Shown here: positions 53,636-62,871 of the stretch, one piece after another | Layout: each line of letters starts with the position of its first letter | Numbering within the stretch: position 1 is the first letter of the stretch | DNA from: Stutzerimonas stutzeri | GTDB lineage: Bacteria > Pseudomonadota > Gammaproteobacteria > Pseudomonadales > Pseudomonadaceae | NCBI RefSeq assembly: GCF_018138085.1 | Contig: NZ_CP073105.1 | Coordinates: 1,488,001-1,552,000, forward strand | Length of the DNA: 64,000 nucleotides | Reading direction: 5' to 3' | Notes under the pieces: model-generated | What the model was told of the DNA's origin: nothing | What the model saw: only the letters and a program-made list of their open reading frames with translations | Databases searched by the model: none | Made by a program: the position numbers and the translations under genes

Positions 53636-54853
53636 TCAGGATTGCCAGAACTGCACAAAGGCGTTGAACGACATCACCACGCCGACCGCCGTAGCCGCCA
53701 TGGCCAGCAGGCCGAACACCAGCATCCAGGTGGGATGGCGGTACTCGCTTCCGACGATGCCTGGCTTCTTCGCGGCCCAGAGGATGCAGGCCAGAGCCAG
53801 AGGCAGCACCAGCGCATTGAGCGTGCCAGCCACGACCAGTACTTTCACCGGTTGGCCTACCAGGCCGTAGATCAAGGTCGAACAGGCGATGAACGCGATA
53901 ACCATGCGCTGGTTGTGGCGCTGAATGCTCTCGTGCAGGGAATACATAAAGGTAACGCTGGTGTACGCAGCGCCGATTACCGATGAAACCGAGGCCGCCA
54001 GCAGCACGATGCCGAACATCTTGTAGCCGATCGTGCCCATGGAGTGGGAGAACACCGAAGCCGCTGGGTTACCTGCATCCAGCGCCATGCCCTGGCTGAC
54101 CACTCCGAGTGCGGCGAGGAACAGGCAGATGCGCACTACGCCCGTCGTCGCGATACCGGTCACCGCGGCGCGCGTCACCACGCCGACGTTCTCGACGCCC
54201 GTGATGCCTGCTTCGACCAGGCGATGCCCGCCGGAGAATGAAATGTAGCCGCCGACGGTGCCGCCAACCAGGGTCACGATGGACAACAGCAGGACCAGCG
54301 GGTCGTCCGGGTTGATGCTGCGGCTCAGCGCTTCCATTACCGGCGGGCTCGACTGCAGCATGGCGTAGCCGATCATGCACAGCATCACCAGGCCGAGCAC
54401 CTGCATCACCGAGTCCATGACGCCCTTGGCGTTGCGCAGCAGAAAAATGCCGATGATCAGCACTGCCGCGATCAGCGAACCGAGCACCGGCGGCATGCCG
54501 AAAATCACATTCATGGCCAGGCCAGCGCCGCCAATGTTGCCGATGTTGAAGGCGATTCCGCCGAGCACGATGAATGCCGAGATCAAATGGCCGATTCCGG
54601 GCAGTACCCGGTTCGCCACATCCTGGCCGCGCAGATTGGCGACGGTAATGATTCGCCAGATGTTGAGCTGGGCGCCGATGTCGATGAGCAACGAGATGAC
54701 GATGGCGAACGCGAAACTCGCCAGGTATTTCTCGGTGAATAGCGAAGTCTGGGTCAGAAAGGCGGGGCCGATGGATGAGGTCGCCATGATGAAGATGGCG
54801 CCACGCAGGACGTTGCGTTGCGACGCGGGGGTAGCGCTAGCGGTGGGGTGCAT
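53636..54853 (-). CDS. NRAMP-family transporter linked to 5-oxoprolinase genes
   Basis: About 405 residues from the ATG at 54853 (AAAGGT upstream). Eleven or so hydrophobic segments are visible. SSIGPAFLTQTSLFTEKY resembles the NRAMP helix-1 motif (DPGN-type) but without the canonical DPGN residues, so manganese or iron transport is doubtful. NRAMP-related proteins without DPGN are often encoded with pxpABC and are thought to move other substrates or Mg. It follows pxpC on the same strand after a 212-base gap that holds a hairpin (55022-55053). Confidence 0.82.
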   Translation of the reverse strand: MHPTASATPASQRNVLRGAIFIMATSSIGPAFLTQTSLFTEKYLASFAFAIVISLLIDIGAQLNIWRIITVANLRGQDVANRVLPGIGHLISAFIVLGGIAFNIGNIGGAGLAMNVIFGMPPVLGSLIAAVLIIGIFLLRNAKGVMDSVMQVLGLVMLCMIGYAMLQSSPPVMEALSRSINPDDPLVLLLSIVTLVGGTVGGYISFSGGHRLVEAGITGVENVGVVTRAAVTGIATTGVVRICLFLAALGVVSQGMALDAGNPAASVFSHSMGTIGYKMFGIVLLAASVSSVIGAAYTSVTFMYSLHESIQRHNQRMVIAFIACSTLIYGLVGQPVKVLVVAGTLNALVLPLALACILWAAKKPGIVGSEYRHPTWMLVFGLLAMAATAVGVVMSFNAFVQFWQS

Positions 54854-55021
54854 TGGGATACCTTTTTTCTTGATGTTGGGGCAGGTAGAAATGCAGCCGG
54901 GCGGGGCCCGGTGTCGTTGTTTTGTTGTTGTGTGCGGTATCGGTGGTACGTCAGTTCGCCTCGTTTGGTTGATGCATCGGTTGCCCGCATTCATGCCAGG
55001 CGCCAGGTCCGGGGATAGGCG

Positions 55022-55053
55022 GCTGCGGCGCTACAGTCCGATGCCGCCGCAGC
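55022..55053. repeat. Stem-loop between pxpC and the transporter gene
   Basis: GCTGCGGCG (55022-55030) and CGCCGCAGC (55045-55053) are perfect inverted copies around a 14-base loop. No T-tract follows on either strand. It may stabilise or attenuate the transcript reading from pxpC into the transporter gene. Confidence 0.5.
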
Positions 55054-55065
55054 GTCTGGGTTCGC

Positions 55066-55980
55066 TCATCGCCATCTGGCAAGCAATTGCCGTTGCTCTC
55101 GCTGCGCGGCGGCCAGCGCGATCGGCTTCAGATGGATCCGAGCGCCGGGCATGCACTGAGCCAGACGCGCCACGGCCAGCGGGGTAAGCGCTCCGAGGCG
55201 CGGATAACCACCGATAGTCTGCCGGTCGTTCAGCAAAACGATTGGCTGGCCATCTGGCGGGACCTGAATCGCTCCCAAGGGAACGCCTTCGGAAATCATC
55301 GATTGCCTGGCGCTACGCAGGGTGGGGCCAAGCAGGCGTACACCCATGCGGTCGGCACGCTGGTCGATGGTCCAGGGCTTGTTGAACGCATCGAACAGGC
55401 TCTGGCCACTGAAGTCGCCAATCTGGGCGCCCAGCACCACCGCCAATGCATCGGGGTTAGTCAGCGATAGCGTCTGGGTGGGATCCAAGGTGCGCGGTTG
55501 GGGCGCCCTGCCATTCCAGCTCAGTCGATCGTCCAGAGCGAGTGGGCGGCCGTCTCCCTGCATCCCGCCCAGCGCCTCGCGACGTACCGTGGCGCAACTG
55601 CCGAGCAGTTGCGGCGCCGTGAACCCGCCGGGCGCGGCGAGATAGGCGCGTACGCCCTGACGCGGTTGAGCGAAGTCGAGGCGTTGGCCCCTGCGAATGC
55701 GGAAGCTTCGCCCCGGTGCGACGGGCTGACCGTCCAGCGTGGCGCCAAGGTCGGCACCGCATAACGCCAGGCAGCTATCGGACTCGGCGAGCAGAACGAG
55801 ATTGCCGAGGGTGATTTCCACGGTGGCGGCCTGTAGCGGGTTGCCCAGCAGCCAGTTGGCCCAGGCCTGGGACACCCAGTCAGCGGCGCCACCCTGGGTC
55901 ACGCCCAGGTGACGCACACCGAATCGGCCGCCGTCCTGCAAGCTGGCGAGCGCGCCGCTGCGTTCGATCAGCAGGCTCAT
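55066..55980 (-). CDS. pxpC: 5-oxoprolinase subunit C
   Basis: 304 residues of the biotin-dependent carboxyltransferase/urea-amidolyase-related domain. Landmarks are ALASLQDGGRFGVRHLGVTQGGAADW near the N-terminus and LGNPLQAATVEITLGN. ISEGVPLGAIQVPPDGQPIVLLNDRQTIGGYPRLG lies near the C-terminus. With PxpA and PxpB it forms the prokaryotic ATP-dependent 5-oxoprolinase that opens pyroglutamate to glutamate. The start overlaps the pxpB stop by four bases. Confidence 0.95.
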   Translation of the reverse strand: MSLLIERSGALASLQDGGRFGVRHLGVTQGGAADWVSQAWANWLLGNPLQAATVEITLGNLVLLAESDSCLALCGADLGATLDGQPVAPGRSFRIRRGQRLDFAQPRQGVRAYLAAPGGFTAPQLLGSCATVRREALGGMQGDGRPLALDDRLSWNGRAPQPRTLDPTQTLSLTNPDALAVVLGAQIGDFSGQSLFDAFNKPWTIDQRADRMGVRLLGPTLRSARQSMISEGVPLGAIQVPPDGQPIVLLNDRQTIGGYPRLGALTPLAVARLAQCMPGARIHLKPIALAAAQREQRQLLARWR

Positions 55981-56681
55981 GGCGTCACCTCGAAGGGGCT
56001 GTCGTCGCCACCGAGGCGAACGAATTCGGCATGGTCGATGGGCTGGAAACGCACCCGATCACCGGGTTGCCAGATGCTGTAGCCATCGAGGTCTCGGTCG
56101 AACAGCCGAGTCGGGCTGCGACCGATCAGATTCCAGCCGCCAGGCGAGACCAGCGGATAGATTGCGGTCTGCCGATCGGCGATGCCCAGGCTGCCGGCCG
56201 GCACTTGTTTGCGCGGGGACTGCAGGCGAGGGCTGGCAAGGACTTCATCGACCAATCCCATGAAGGCGAAGCCCGGCGCGAAACCCAGCGCGAACACCTG
56301 GTAGGTCCGAGCGCTATGCCGCTCTATCACCCCTGCGATACCGAGGCCGCTGCGTTGGCCAATGGCCTCGAGTTCCGGTCCGACGCTGGAGTCGTACCAC
56401 ACCGGAATGTCCAGCTCGCGTGCTTGGCCACCTGCGTCCGGCTCAAGTTCATGCAGGGCTTCGGCGATGCGTTGGCGGGCCTGGCTGTCGTCCAGTTGTT
56501 CCAGGTCGTAATGCACCAGCAGCGTCGTGTAGGAGGGCACAAGATCGATCAGCGCCGCACCGAAGGCGTCGCGCAGACGGCTGGCTGCGGCCAACAGCCA
56601 GGGCATATGGGCTTCGTCGATCTCATCGAACAGGCGCAGCATCAGGCAATCGATGCCGACCACTTCGATACGCGGCTTCAT
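55977..56681 (-). CDS. pxpB: 5-oxoprolinase subunit B
   Basis: 234 residues from the ATG at 56681, overlapping the pxpA stop; an open frame extends upstream. It shows the allophanate-hydrolase subunit 1 pattern: [52 protein letters not shown] and [30 protein letters not shown]. It partners PxpC. The three pxp genes overlap by four bases each and form one tight operon. Confidence 0.95.
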   Translation of the reverse strand: MKPRIEVVGIDCLMLRLFDEIDEAHMPWLLAAASRLRDAFGAALIDLVPSYTTLLVHYDLEQLDDSQARQRIAEALHELEPDAGGQARELDIPVWYDSSVGPELEAIGQRSGLGIAGVIERHSARTYQVFALGFAPGFAFMGLVDEVLASPRLQSPRKQVPAGSLGIADRQTAIYPLVSPGGWNLIGRSPTRLFDRDLDGYSIWQPGDRVRFQPIDHAEFVRLGGDDSPFEVTP

Positions 56682-57427
56682 GCTGGAAGGCGCTCGAGCG
56701 CCTGGCGAATGCGTTGCACCGCGGCGACCGATCCGGCGTTGTCGCCGTGTACACACAGGGTGTCGGCGCGCAGCCGCAAGGCGCTGCCATCGCTGGCGGT
56801 CAGCGCGTCGCCCCTGGCCAGGCTTACCGCCTGGGCGACCACGGTTTCAGCGTCGTGGTGGACGGCACCGGGGAGGGCGCGTGACACCAGCATCCCAGTC
56901 GCGTCATAGGCGCGGTCGGCGAACACCTCGAACCACAGCGTTACGCCCAGTTCGTCAGCCAAGGCCTGCGCGCCACTGTTGTCGCGAGTGGACATCAGCA
57001 TCAAGGGAAGCGACGGCGAGTAGGCGATGACGGCTTTCATCACCGCGCGCAGCAGCTCGGGCTTGCGCATCATGTCGTTGTAGAGCGCACCGTGCGGTTT
57101 GACGTAGCGCACCTGCGTACCCTCGGCCCGGCAGATGCCGTCCAGCGCGCCGATCTGGTAGAGCAAAATATTCTCCACTTCGTCCGGGCTGCAGGCCATG
57201 GAGCGGCGGCCGAAGCCAACCAGGTCGGGATAGGCCGGGTGCGCGCCGACCGTTACGTCATGCTCGACCGCCAGCGCCACGGTACGGCGCATGGTCTGTG
57301 GGTCCGATGCATGAAAACCGCAAGCCACGTTGGCGCAATCGATGAAAGGCATGACTTCGGCGTCCAGACCCATGGTCCAGGCGCCGAAGCTTTCACCGAT
57401 GTCGCAGTTGAGAAGTAGACGTTTCAT
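56678..57427 (-). CDS. pxpA: 5-oxoprolinase subunit A (LamB/YcsF family)
   Basis: 249 residues from the ATG at 57427 (AGGATT upstream). The LamB/YcsF signatures are [17 protein letters not shown] at the N-terminus, [29 protein letters not shown], and [11 protein letters not shown]. It is the first gene of the operon pxpA-pxpB-pxpC and probably the NRAMP-like gene. A perfect palindrome 60 bases upstream is shared with the divergent MarR-type gene. Confidence 0.96.
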   Translation of the reverse strand: MKRLLLNCDIGESFGAWTMGLDAEVMPFIDCANVACGFHASDPQTMRRTVALAVEHDVTVGAHPAYPDLVGFGRRSMACSPDEVENILLYQIGALDGICRAEGTQVRYVKPHGALYNDMMRKPELLRAVMKAVIAYSPSLPLMLMSTRDNSGAQALADELGVTLWFEVFADRAYDATGMLVSRALPGAVHHDAETVVAQAVSLARGDALTASDGSALRLRADTLCVHGDNAGSVAAVQRIRQALERLPA

Positions 57428-57486
57428 ACCAATCCTCACGGGCAACTGGCCCGCACGGCGCGCCGGCGGGTAGATGAATACTACGA

Positions 57487-57510
57487 TGATAAATTATCGA
57501 TAATTTATCA
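57487..57510. promoter_or_regulatory. Perfect 24-bp palindrome, candidate operator
   Basis: The half-site TGATAAATTATC (57487-57498) is followed directly by its exact reverse complement (57499-57510). Partial further copies of the half-site continue to about 57524. It lies in the AT-rich divergent region between pxpA and the MarR-type gene, each about 60 to 105 bases away. A dimeric winged-helix regulator is the obvious binder. Confidence 0.8.
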
Positions 57511-57615
57511 ATAATTTTTTATCGTTGGTCTGTTCGGAGGTCGTTTCCGGCCGTATTGCTGTATGCTTGCCGCCCCGAATCATCCGGGCGGCACCACGCT
57601 TCGCCCCCTCAGGTC

Positions 57616-58155
57616 ATGGTCCACAAGATGGTTGACGCCAAACCCCCCCGTCCATTGCGATCGCCCATCGTCGCGTCGGCGCATCTCGCCGAACAGTCGC
57701 AGGAACTCTCGGAGCTGGAGTACGGAATCATCGTCGCCAGCGCCGCCCTGATGCGCTGGATGGAGCGCTGCATGAAGGCGTCCGGCGCGGTGGAGATGAA
57801 CGCGCTCGATGTCATGGTGCTGCACAATCTGACCAGCCGAGGCAGGGCCAAGCGACAGGCGGACATCTGTCTGCTGCTCAATATCGAAGACACTCACACC
57901 GTGACCTACGCGCTGAAGAAGCTCGGCAAGCTCGGCCTGGTGGAAGGCGAAAAGCAGGGCAAGGAAATGTTCTACCGGACCACCGACAAGGGCCGTGAAC
58001 TCTGCCAGGAATATGCCGATATTCGTCGTGAGTGCCTGATCGCCTCCTTCGAAAACCTCAACGTCGACCCCGACGAGATCCACCGTCTCGCCGGGTTGCT
58101 GCGTGCCATGTCGGGTCTCTACGACCAGGCGGCGCGCGCTGCTACCTCGCTCTGA
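57616..58155 (+). CDS. MarR-type winged-helix regulator of the pxp locus
   Basis: About 179 residues from the ATG at 57616 (AGG upstream; 57628 is also possible). The winged helix-turn-helix is seen in MNALDVMVLHNLTSRGRAKRQADICLLLNIEDTHTVTYALKKLGKLGLVEGEKQGKEMFYRTTDKGREL. This matches COG3355/MarR-like winged-helix proteins. It is divergent from pxpA with the 24-bp palindrome between them, so it probably controls oxoproline use and its own gene. The ligand is unknown. Confidence 0.88.
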   Translation: MVHKMVDAKPPRPLRSPIVASAHLAEQSQELSELEYGIIVASAALMRWMERCMKASGAVEMNALDVMVLHNLTSRGRAKRQADICLLLNIEDTHTVTYALKKLGKLGLVEGEKQGKEMFYRTTDKGRELCQEYADIRRECLIASFENLNVDPDEIHRLAGLLRAMSGLYDQAARAATSL

Positions 58156-58188
58156 TCGACTTCACGCTGTACGCCGGATTATTCATAG

Positions 58189-59904
58189 ATGCGCATCGAA
58201 CCCCGTCCTCTTCCCGAACAGCTCCCCGACCTGGGCGACCTGCCGCCGCTGTTGACGCGTCTGTACGCAGCCCGCGGTGTGCAATCGGTCAGTGAGCTGG
58301 ACAAGGGCCTGGCGCGCCTGATTCCGTACGGCCAACTCAAGGGGATCGACGGAGCGGTGTCGCTGCTGGTCGAGGCAATCGAGAACGGCAAGCGCATCCT
58401 TTTCGTCGGTGACTTCGATGCCGACGGCGCTACGGCCAGCACCGTGGGCGTGCTGGGGTTGCGTCAACTGGGCGCGGCGCACGTGGATTATCTGGTACCC
58501 AATCGCTTCGAGTATGGCTACGGCCTGACGCCTGAGATCGTCGCCGTGGCCCTCGAACGCCGGCCCGATCTGCTGGTGACCGTGGACAATGGCATCTCCA
58601 GCGTCGACGGCGTGGCGGCGGCCAAGGCAGCCGGGCTCAAGGTGCTGGTGACTGACCATCACCTGCCAGGCCCGGAATTGCCTGCGGCCGACGCTATCGT
58701 CAATCCCAATCAGCCCGAATGCGCCTTTCCGAGCAAGTGCATCGCGGGTGTCGGGGTGATCTTCTACGTGTTGCTGGCCTTGCGCGCCGCGCTGCGTGAC
58801 AGCGGCTGGTTCGCCCGTCAGGGCTGGTCCGAACCGAACCTGGCCGAGCTGCTCGACCTGGTCGCGCTGGGCAGCGTCGCCGACGTGGTGCCGCTGGACG
58901 CCAACAATCGCATCCTCGTGCACCAGGGCCTGGCACGGATACGCGCCGGTCGTGCGCGGCCTGGGCTGCGGGCGATTCTGGAGGTGGCCGGGCGCGACCA
59001 TCGCCGCATCACCTCGACCGATCTCGGCTTCATCCTCGGGCCGCGACTGAATGCGGCGGGGCGGCTCGACGACATGGCCCTGGGCATCGAATGCCTGCTC
59101 TGCGAAGACGAAGCGCTGGCGCGGGACATGGCTGTGCAGCTCGACCAGCTCAATCAGGACCGCAAGGGCATCGAGCAGGGTATGCAGCGCGAGGCGCTGG
59201 CGCAATTGAAGGACCTGCCGCTCGAGGACATGCCGTTCGGCCTCTGTCTGTTCGACCCGGACTGGCACCAGGGCGTGATCGGCATCCTCGCTTCGCGGCT
59301 GAAGGAACGCTATCACCGCCCGACCATCGCCTTTGCCGATGCCGGCGATGGTCTCTTGAAGGGCTCGGCGCGCTCGGTGCCGGGCTTTCATATCCGCGAT
59401 GCGCTGGATGCAGTGGCGGCGCGCCATCCCGGCCTTATCAGCAAGTTCGGCGGCCACGCGATGGCGGCGGGACTGTCGCTGCCGGAAGCGAACTTCGGCG
59501 CCTTCGCAGCGGCCTTCGATGTCGAGGTGCGGCGTCAGTTGTGCGAAGACGACCTGACCGGGCGGTTGCTGACCGACGGTCAGCTGAGCATCGAGGAATT
59601 CCACCTGGAGCTGGCCAAGGCGCTGCGCAATGCCGGGCCCTGGGGGCAGCACTTCCCCGAGCCGGTTTTCCATGGGGTCTTCCAGCTGGTGCAACAGCGG
59701 CTGGTGGGCGAGAAGCACTTGAAAATGGTGCTCAAGAGCGAATGTGGCTCGCTGACCCTCGATGGCATTGCTTTCAATATCGATCGCGACCTCTGGCCCA
59801 ACCCCAACGTGCGCTGGGCCGATCTGGCCTACAAGCTGGATGTCAATGAATTCCGCGCGCGCGAGAGCGTGCAGTTGTTGGTCGCGCATATCGCCGCACG
59901 CTAG
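58189..59904 (+). CDS. recJ: Single-stranded-DNA-specific exonuclease RecJ
   Basis: 571 residues, full length. The DHH phosphoesterase motifs are VGDFDADGATAS, VTVDNGISSVDG and LVTDHHLPGPELP, followed by GSVADVVPLD. GPRLNAAGRLDDM and the DHHA1 region with SKFGGHAMAAGLSLPE come next, then the OB fold. It degrades single-stranded DNA 5' to 3' in recombination and mismatch repair. It follows the MarR-type gene by 33 bases. Confidence 0.97.
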   Translation: MRIEPRPLPEQLPDLGDLPPLLTRLYAARGVQSVSELDKGLARLIPYGQLKGIDGAVSLLVEAIENGKRILFVGDFDADGATASTVGVLGLRQLGAAHVDYLVPNRFEYGYGLTPEIVAVALERRPDLLVTVDNGISSVDGVAAAKAAGLKVLVTDHHLPGPELPAADAIVNPNQPECAFPSKCIAGVGVIFYVLLALRAALRDSGWFARQGWSEPNLAELLDLVALGSVADVVPLDANNRILVHQGLARIRAGRARPGLRAILEVAGRDHRRITSTDLGFILGPRLNAAGRLDDMALGIECLLCEDEALARDMAVQLDQLNQDRKGIEQGMQREALAQLKDLPLEDMPFGLCLFDPDWHQGVIGILASRLKERYHRPTIAFADAGDGLLKGSARSVPGFHIRDALDAVAARHPGLISKFGGHAMAAGLSLPEANFGAFAAAFDVEVRRQLCEDDLTGRLLTDGQLSIEEFHLELAKALRNAGPWGQHFPEPVFHGVFQLVQQRLVGEKHLKMVLKSECGSLTLDGIAFNIDRDLWPNPNVRWADLAYKLDVNEFRARESVQLLVAHIAAR

Positions 59905-60336
59905 AAAGTCGCACCTTAGCCCATGCCGGGCGCGCCAACTCTATCGGGAGAGGGGCTGAACGAAGTCACCGCATCGTCGACTTGGTTCGTTGCCGACGGG
60001 CGAGAGCCGCACACCCTCGCCAGGGCCGAGCCCGGCCAGTCTTTCTCTCCAAAGAGGAGAGGGGTCGAAAGAAGCAATCGCATCACCCGGCGCTGCTGTT
60101 CCGGGCCGATGGATGGGGTCACATAGACACCTCGCCATCGCCGGACTCGGTCTCCCTCTGGGGAGAGGGCTAGGGTGAGGGGCGGCGGTTGGCACACCGA
60201 AATGGTCTGAAGGCCACCTCCGTACGATGATCGGTCAGCTGAATCGAGCCCTATTTGTCACGTCGTGCATGATTGGCGCGCGCCCGGCTCCGACCTAAAG
60301 TGATCGAATTACAATAACAATCCCTCGGAGCCTGCG
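59905..60336. repeat. Intergenic region with repeated GGGAGAG hairpins
   Basis: No gene is seen in these 432 bases. The stretch 59940-60180 carries three related elements: CTCTATCGGGAGAGGGG near 59939, CTCTCC-AAAG-AGGAGAG near 60045-60061 and CTCCCTCTGGGGAGAGGGCT near 60151. Each can form a small hairpin. The last, followed by AGGGTGAGGGG, is of a type widely scattered in intergenic DNA of pseudomonads. It is probably a degenerate mobile repeat. Confidence 0.55.
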
Positions 60337-62433
60337 ATGAGCGAAACGACCCGGCATCACCGTGCCTGCCACCTGTGCGAAGCCATTTGTGGCCTGACCA
60401 TCGAAACCCGCGATGAGCAGATCGTTTCCATCAAGGGCGACCCGGAAGACAGCTTCAGCCGCGGCCATATCTGCCCCAAGGCGGTTGCGCTACAGGACAT
60501 CCAGAACGACCCGGACCGCCTGCGCCATCCCATGCGCCGGGTCGGCAGTGAGTGGCAGGCCATCGAGTGGGACGAAGCCTTTGCGCTGGTAGCCGGTCGT
60601 CTGGCCGAAATTCGCGAGCGTCACGGCAACAACGCGGTCGCGGTCTACCAAGGCAACCCCAGCGTGCACAACTACGGGTTGATGACGCACAGCAACTACT
60701 TCCTCGGTCAGCTGAAAACCCGCAACCGCTTCTCCGCGACTTCGGTCGACCAACTGCCGCACCATCTGACCAGCCTGATGATGTACGGACATGGTCTGCT
60801 GATTCCGATCCCGGACATCGATCACACCGACTTCATGCTGATCCTGGGCGGCAATCCGTTAGCCTCCAATGGCAGCATCATGACCGTCCCCGACGTGGAA
60901 AAGCGTTTGAAGGCGCTGCAGGCGCGCGGCGGCAAGCTGGTGGTGGTCGACCCGCGCCGCAGCGAGACGGCCGCGATTGCTGATCAGCACCTGTTCGTCC
61001 GCCCTGGAGAGGATGCTGCGTTGCTCTTCGGGCTGCTCCATACGCTGTTCGCCGAAGGCCTGACCCGCACCAGCCACTTGCCGGTGGATGGTCTGGATGA
61101 GTTGCGCACCGCAGTGGCGCCGTTCTCGGCTGATGCTATGAGCCTGCGCTGTGGGGTGCCTGCCGAGCAGATTCGCCAGCTGGCGCGCGATTTCGCTGCG
61201 GCGGAAAAAGCGGTCTGCTACGGACGCATGGGTGTGTCCACTCAGGCCTTCGGTACGCTGTGCCAGTGGCTGGTGCAGTCGATCAATCTGGTTACCGGCA
61301 ATCTGGACCGCGTAGGCGGTGCACTCTGCACGGAGCCAGCGGTGGATCTGGTGGCGAATACCTCGGGCGGCCACTTCAATCGCTGGCAGAGCCGGGTGTC
61401 CGGCTTGCCGGAATATGGCGGCGAGCTGCCCGTCTCGGCGCTGGCCGAGGAGATGCTGACCGAAGGCGAGGGGCAGATTCGTGCACTCATAACCGTTGCG
61501 GGTAATCCGGTGCTGTCGACACCCAATGGCCGCCAGCTGGAACAGGCCCTGGACGGGCTCGATTTCATGCTCAGCGTGGATTTCTACATCAATGAAACCA
61601 CGCGCTACGCCGACCTGATCCTGCCGCCAACCGCGCCGCTGGAGCATGACCACTACGACACCACGTTTAATCTGTTTGCCGTACGCAACGTCACCCGCTT
61701 CAACGAGGCGGTGCTACCCAAGCCGACCGGCGCGCTGCATGACTGGGAAATCTTCGTCGGTCTGGCCCGGGCCTTCGCGGCGCGCACTGGCGGCGACCTC
61801 AAGCCGACCGTCGCCCCTGAGCAGATGATCGACATGGGGCTGCGTGCTGGCTTCTATGGCGACAGGAGCGAACTGACACTGAGTCTGGCGAGACTGCGTG
61901 ACTTCCCGCATGGGCTCGACCTGGGAGCGCTCAAACCCAACCTCGCCGGCCGGCTGAAGACCCTCAACCAGCGTGTCCAGGCCGCGCCATCGCTGTTTCT
62001 GCAGGATGTGCAGCGCTTTGCCTCGGCCACCGCTGCGCAAACGGATCAATTGCTGCTGATCGGCCGTCGTCACGTGCGCAGCAACAACTCATGGATGCAC
62101 AACTATCACCGGCTGGTTAAGGGCAAACCGCGGCATCAGCTGTTGATGAACCCGCTCGACCTGTCGCGGCTCGGGTTGCTCGATGGTCAGCGCGTGCGGG
62201 TTCGCTCGCGGGTCGGCTTGATCGAGGTGGAAGTGGCGGCCAGCGAAGAGATGATGCCCGGCGTGGTCAGCCTGCCGCACGGCTGGGGCCACGGGCGTCC
62301 CGGCGCACAGCTGGAAATCGCTAACCGCCAGCCAGGGGCGAGCGCCAACGACCTGACGGATGAGCGCCAGCTCGATGCGCTGTCCGGTAATGCAGCGCTC
62401 AATGGCGTGCCGGTTTGGGTGGAGGCGGCTTAG
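60337..62433 (+). CDS. Stand-alone molybdopterin oxidoreductase
   Basis: 698 residues. The N-terminal [4Fe-4S] ligands are C11, C14, C18 and C46 (CHLCEAIC ... GHICPKA). Molybdopterin-binding stretches follow: LMLILGGNP-like FMLILGGNPLASNGS, VDPRRSETAAIADQHLFVRPGEDAAL and YGRMGVSTQAFGT. A C-terminal guanine-dinucleotide domain has RHVRSNNSWMHN. It resembles formate dehydrogenase/assimilatory nitrate reductase-like single-subunit enzymes. The Mo-ligand position is not obvious (no Cys near NPSVHNYG). No electron-transfer subunit or Tat signal is seen, so it is likely cytoplasmic with an unknown substrate. Confidence 0.92.
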   Translation: MSETTRHHRACHLCEAICGLTIETRDEQIVSIKGDPEDSFSRGHICPKAVALQDIQNDPDRLRHPMRRVGSEWQAIEWDEAFALVAGRLAEIRERHGNNAVAVYQGNPSVHNYGLMTHSNYFLGQLKTRNRFSATSVDQLPHHLTSLMMYGHGLLIPIPDIDHTDFMLILGGNPLASNGSIMTVPDVEKRLKALQARGGKLVVVDPRRSETAAIADQHLFVRPGEDAALLFGLLHTLFAEGLTRTSHLPVDGLDELRTAVAPFSADAMSLRCGVPAEQIRQLARDFAAAEKAVCYGRMGVSTQAFGTLCQWLVQSINLVTGNLDRVGGALCTEPAVDLVANTSGGHFNRWQSRVSGLPEYGGELPVSALAEEMLTEGEGQIRALITVAGNPVLSTPNGRQLEQALDGLDFMLSVDFYINETTRYADLILPPTAPLEHDHYDTTFNLFAVRNVTRFNEAVLPKPTGALHDWEIFVGLARAFAARTGGDLKPTVAPEQMIDMGLRAGFYGDRSELTLSLARLRDFPHGLDLGALKPNLAGRLKTLNQRVQAAPSLFLQDVQRFASATAAQTDQLLLIGRRHVRSNNSWMHNYHRLVKGKPRHQLLMNPLDLSRLGLLDGQRVRVRSRVGLIEVEVAASEEMMPGVVSLPHGWGHGRPGAQLEIANRQPGASANDLTDERQLDALSGNAALNGVPVWVEAA

Positions 62434-62490
62434 GAACGATGCAGCAGCCAGGCTGCCAGGGCCTATTACGGTATGGCACTGCCCGATCAG

Positions 62491-62629
62491 CGGGAGCGGT
62501 CTCGACCGCGAAAAAGCGAGCAAGCAGCTGAATGTTTGCGACTTGCCGAATATGGCTGCTACTAACGGATCTTCGTCCGCGACCGGCTAAGCCTCGTGCA
62601 GTCTTCTTCGCGGTCAAGACCGCTCCCAC
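62491..62629. repeat. REP-bounded module, copy 1
   Basis: Starts with GGGAGCGGTCTCGACCGCGA and ends about 139 bases later with the inverted form CGCGGTCAAGACCGCTCCC. The inside shares CGAGCAAGC, a ...ATATGGC... core and GGCTAAGCCTCGTGCAGTC with copy 2. Each end is itself a small palindrome (GCGGTC/GACCGC). Confidence 0.85.
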
Positions 62630-62721
62630 GAAAAGCTGGGCGTTTAGCCTGATGGTCAGTAGTGCGCGGGCCGAAAAGCCCGCCAGCCCTGCACTCGCAT
62701 GGGTATGGCCGCGTCCGATCT

Positions 62722-62863
62722 GTGGGAGCGGTCTTGACCGCGAAAAGGCGAGCAAGCGACTGAGCGTCTGCTGGTCGCCGATATGGCCGCTACGGACGGC
62801 TCTGGTTTTGTCCTCGGTCGGCTAAGCCTCGTGCAGTCCCTTCGCGGTCAAGACCGCTCCTAC
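62722..62863. repeat. REP-bounded module, copy 2
   Basis: Second copy of the module, about 142 bases, from GGGAGCGGTCTTGACCGCGA to the inverted CGCGGTCAAGACCGCTCC. It is in the same orientation as copy 1, with about 92 bases between them. The internal part is diverged but alignable. Confidence 0.85.
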
Positions 62864-62871
62864 ACAGCTGA

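Noticed and set aside
58183..59889. 568-codon minus-strand open frame
   Set aside because: Antisense to recJ along its whole length. The recJ motifs on the plus strand are decisive.
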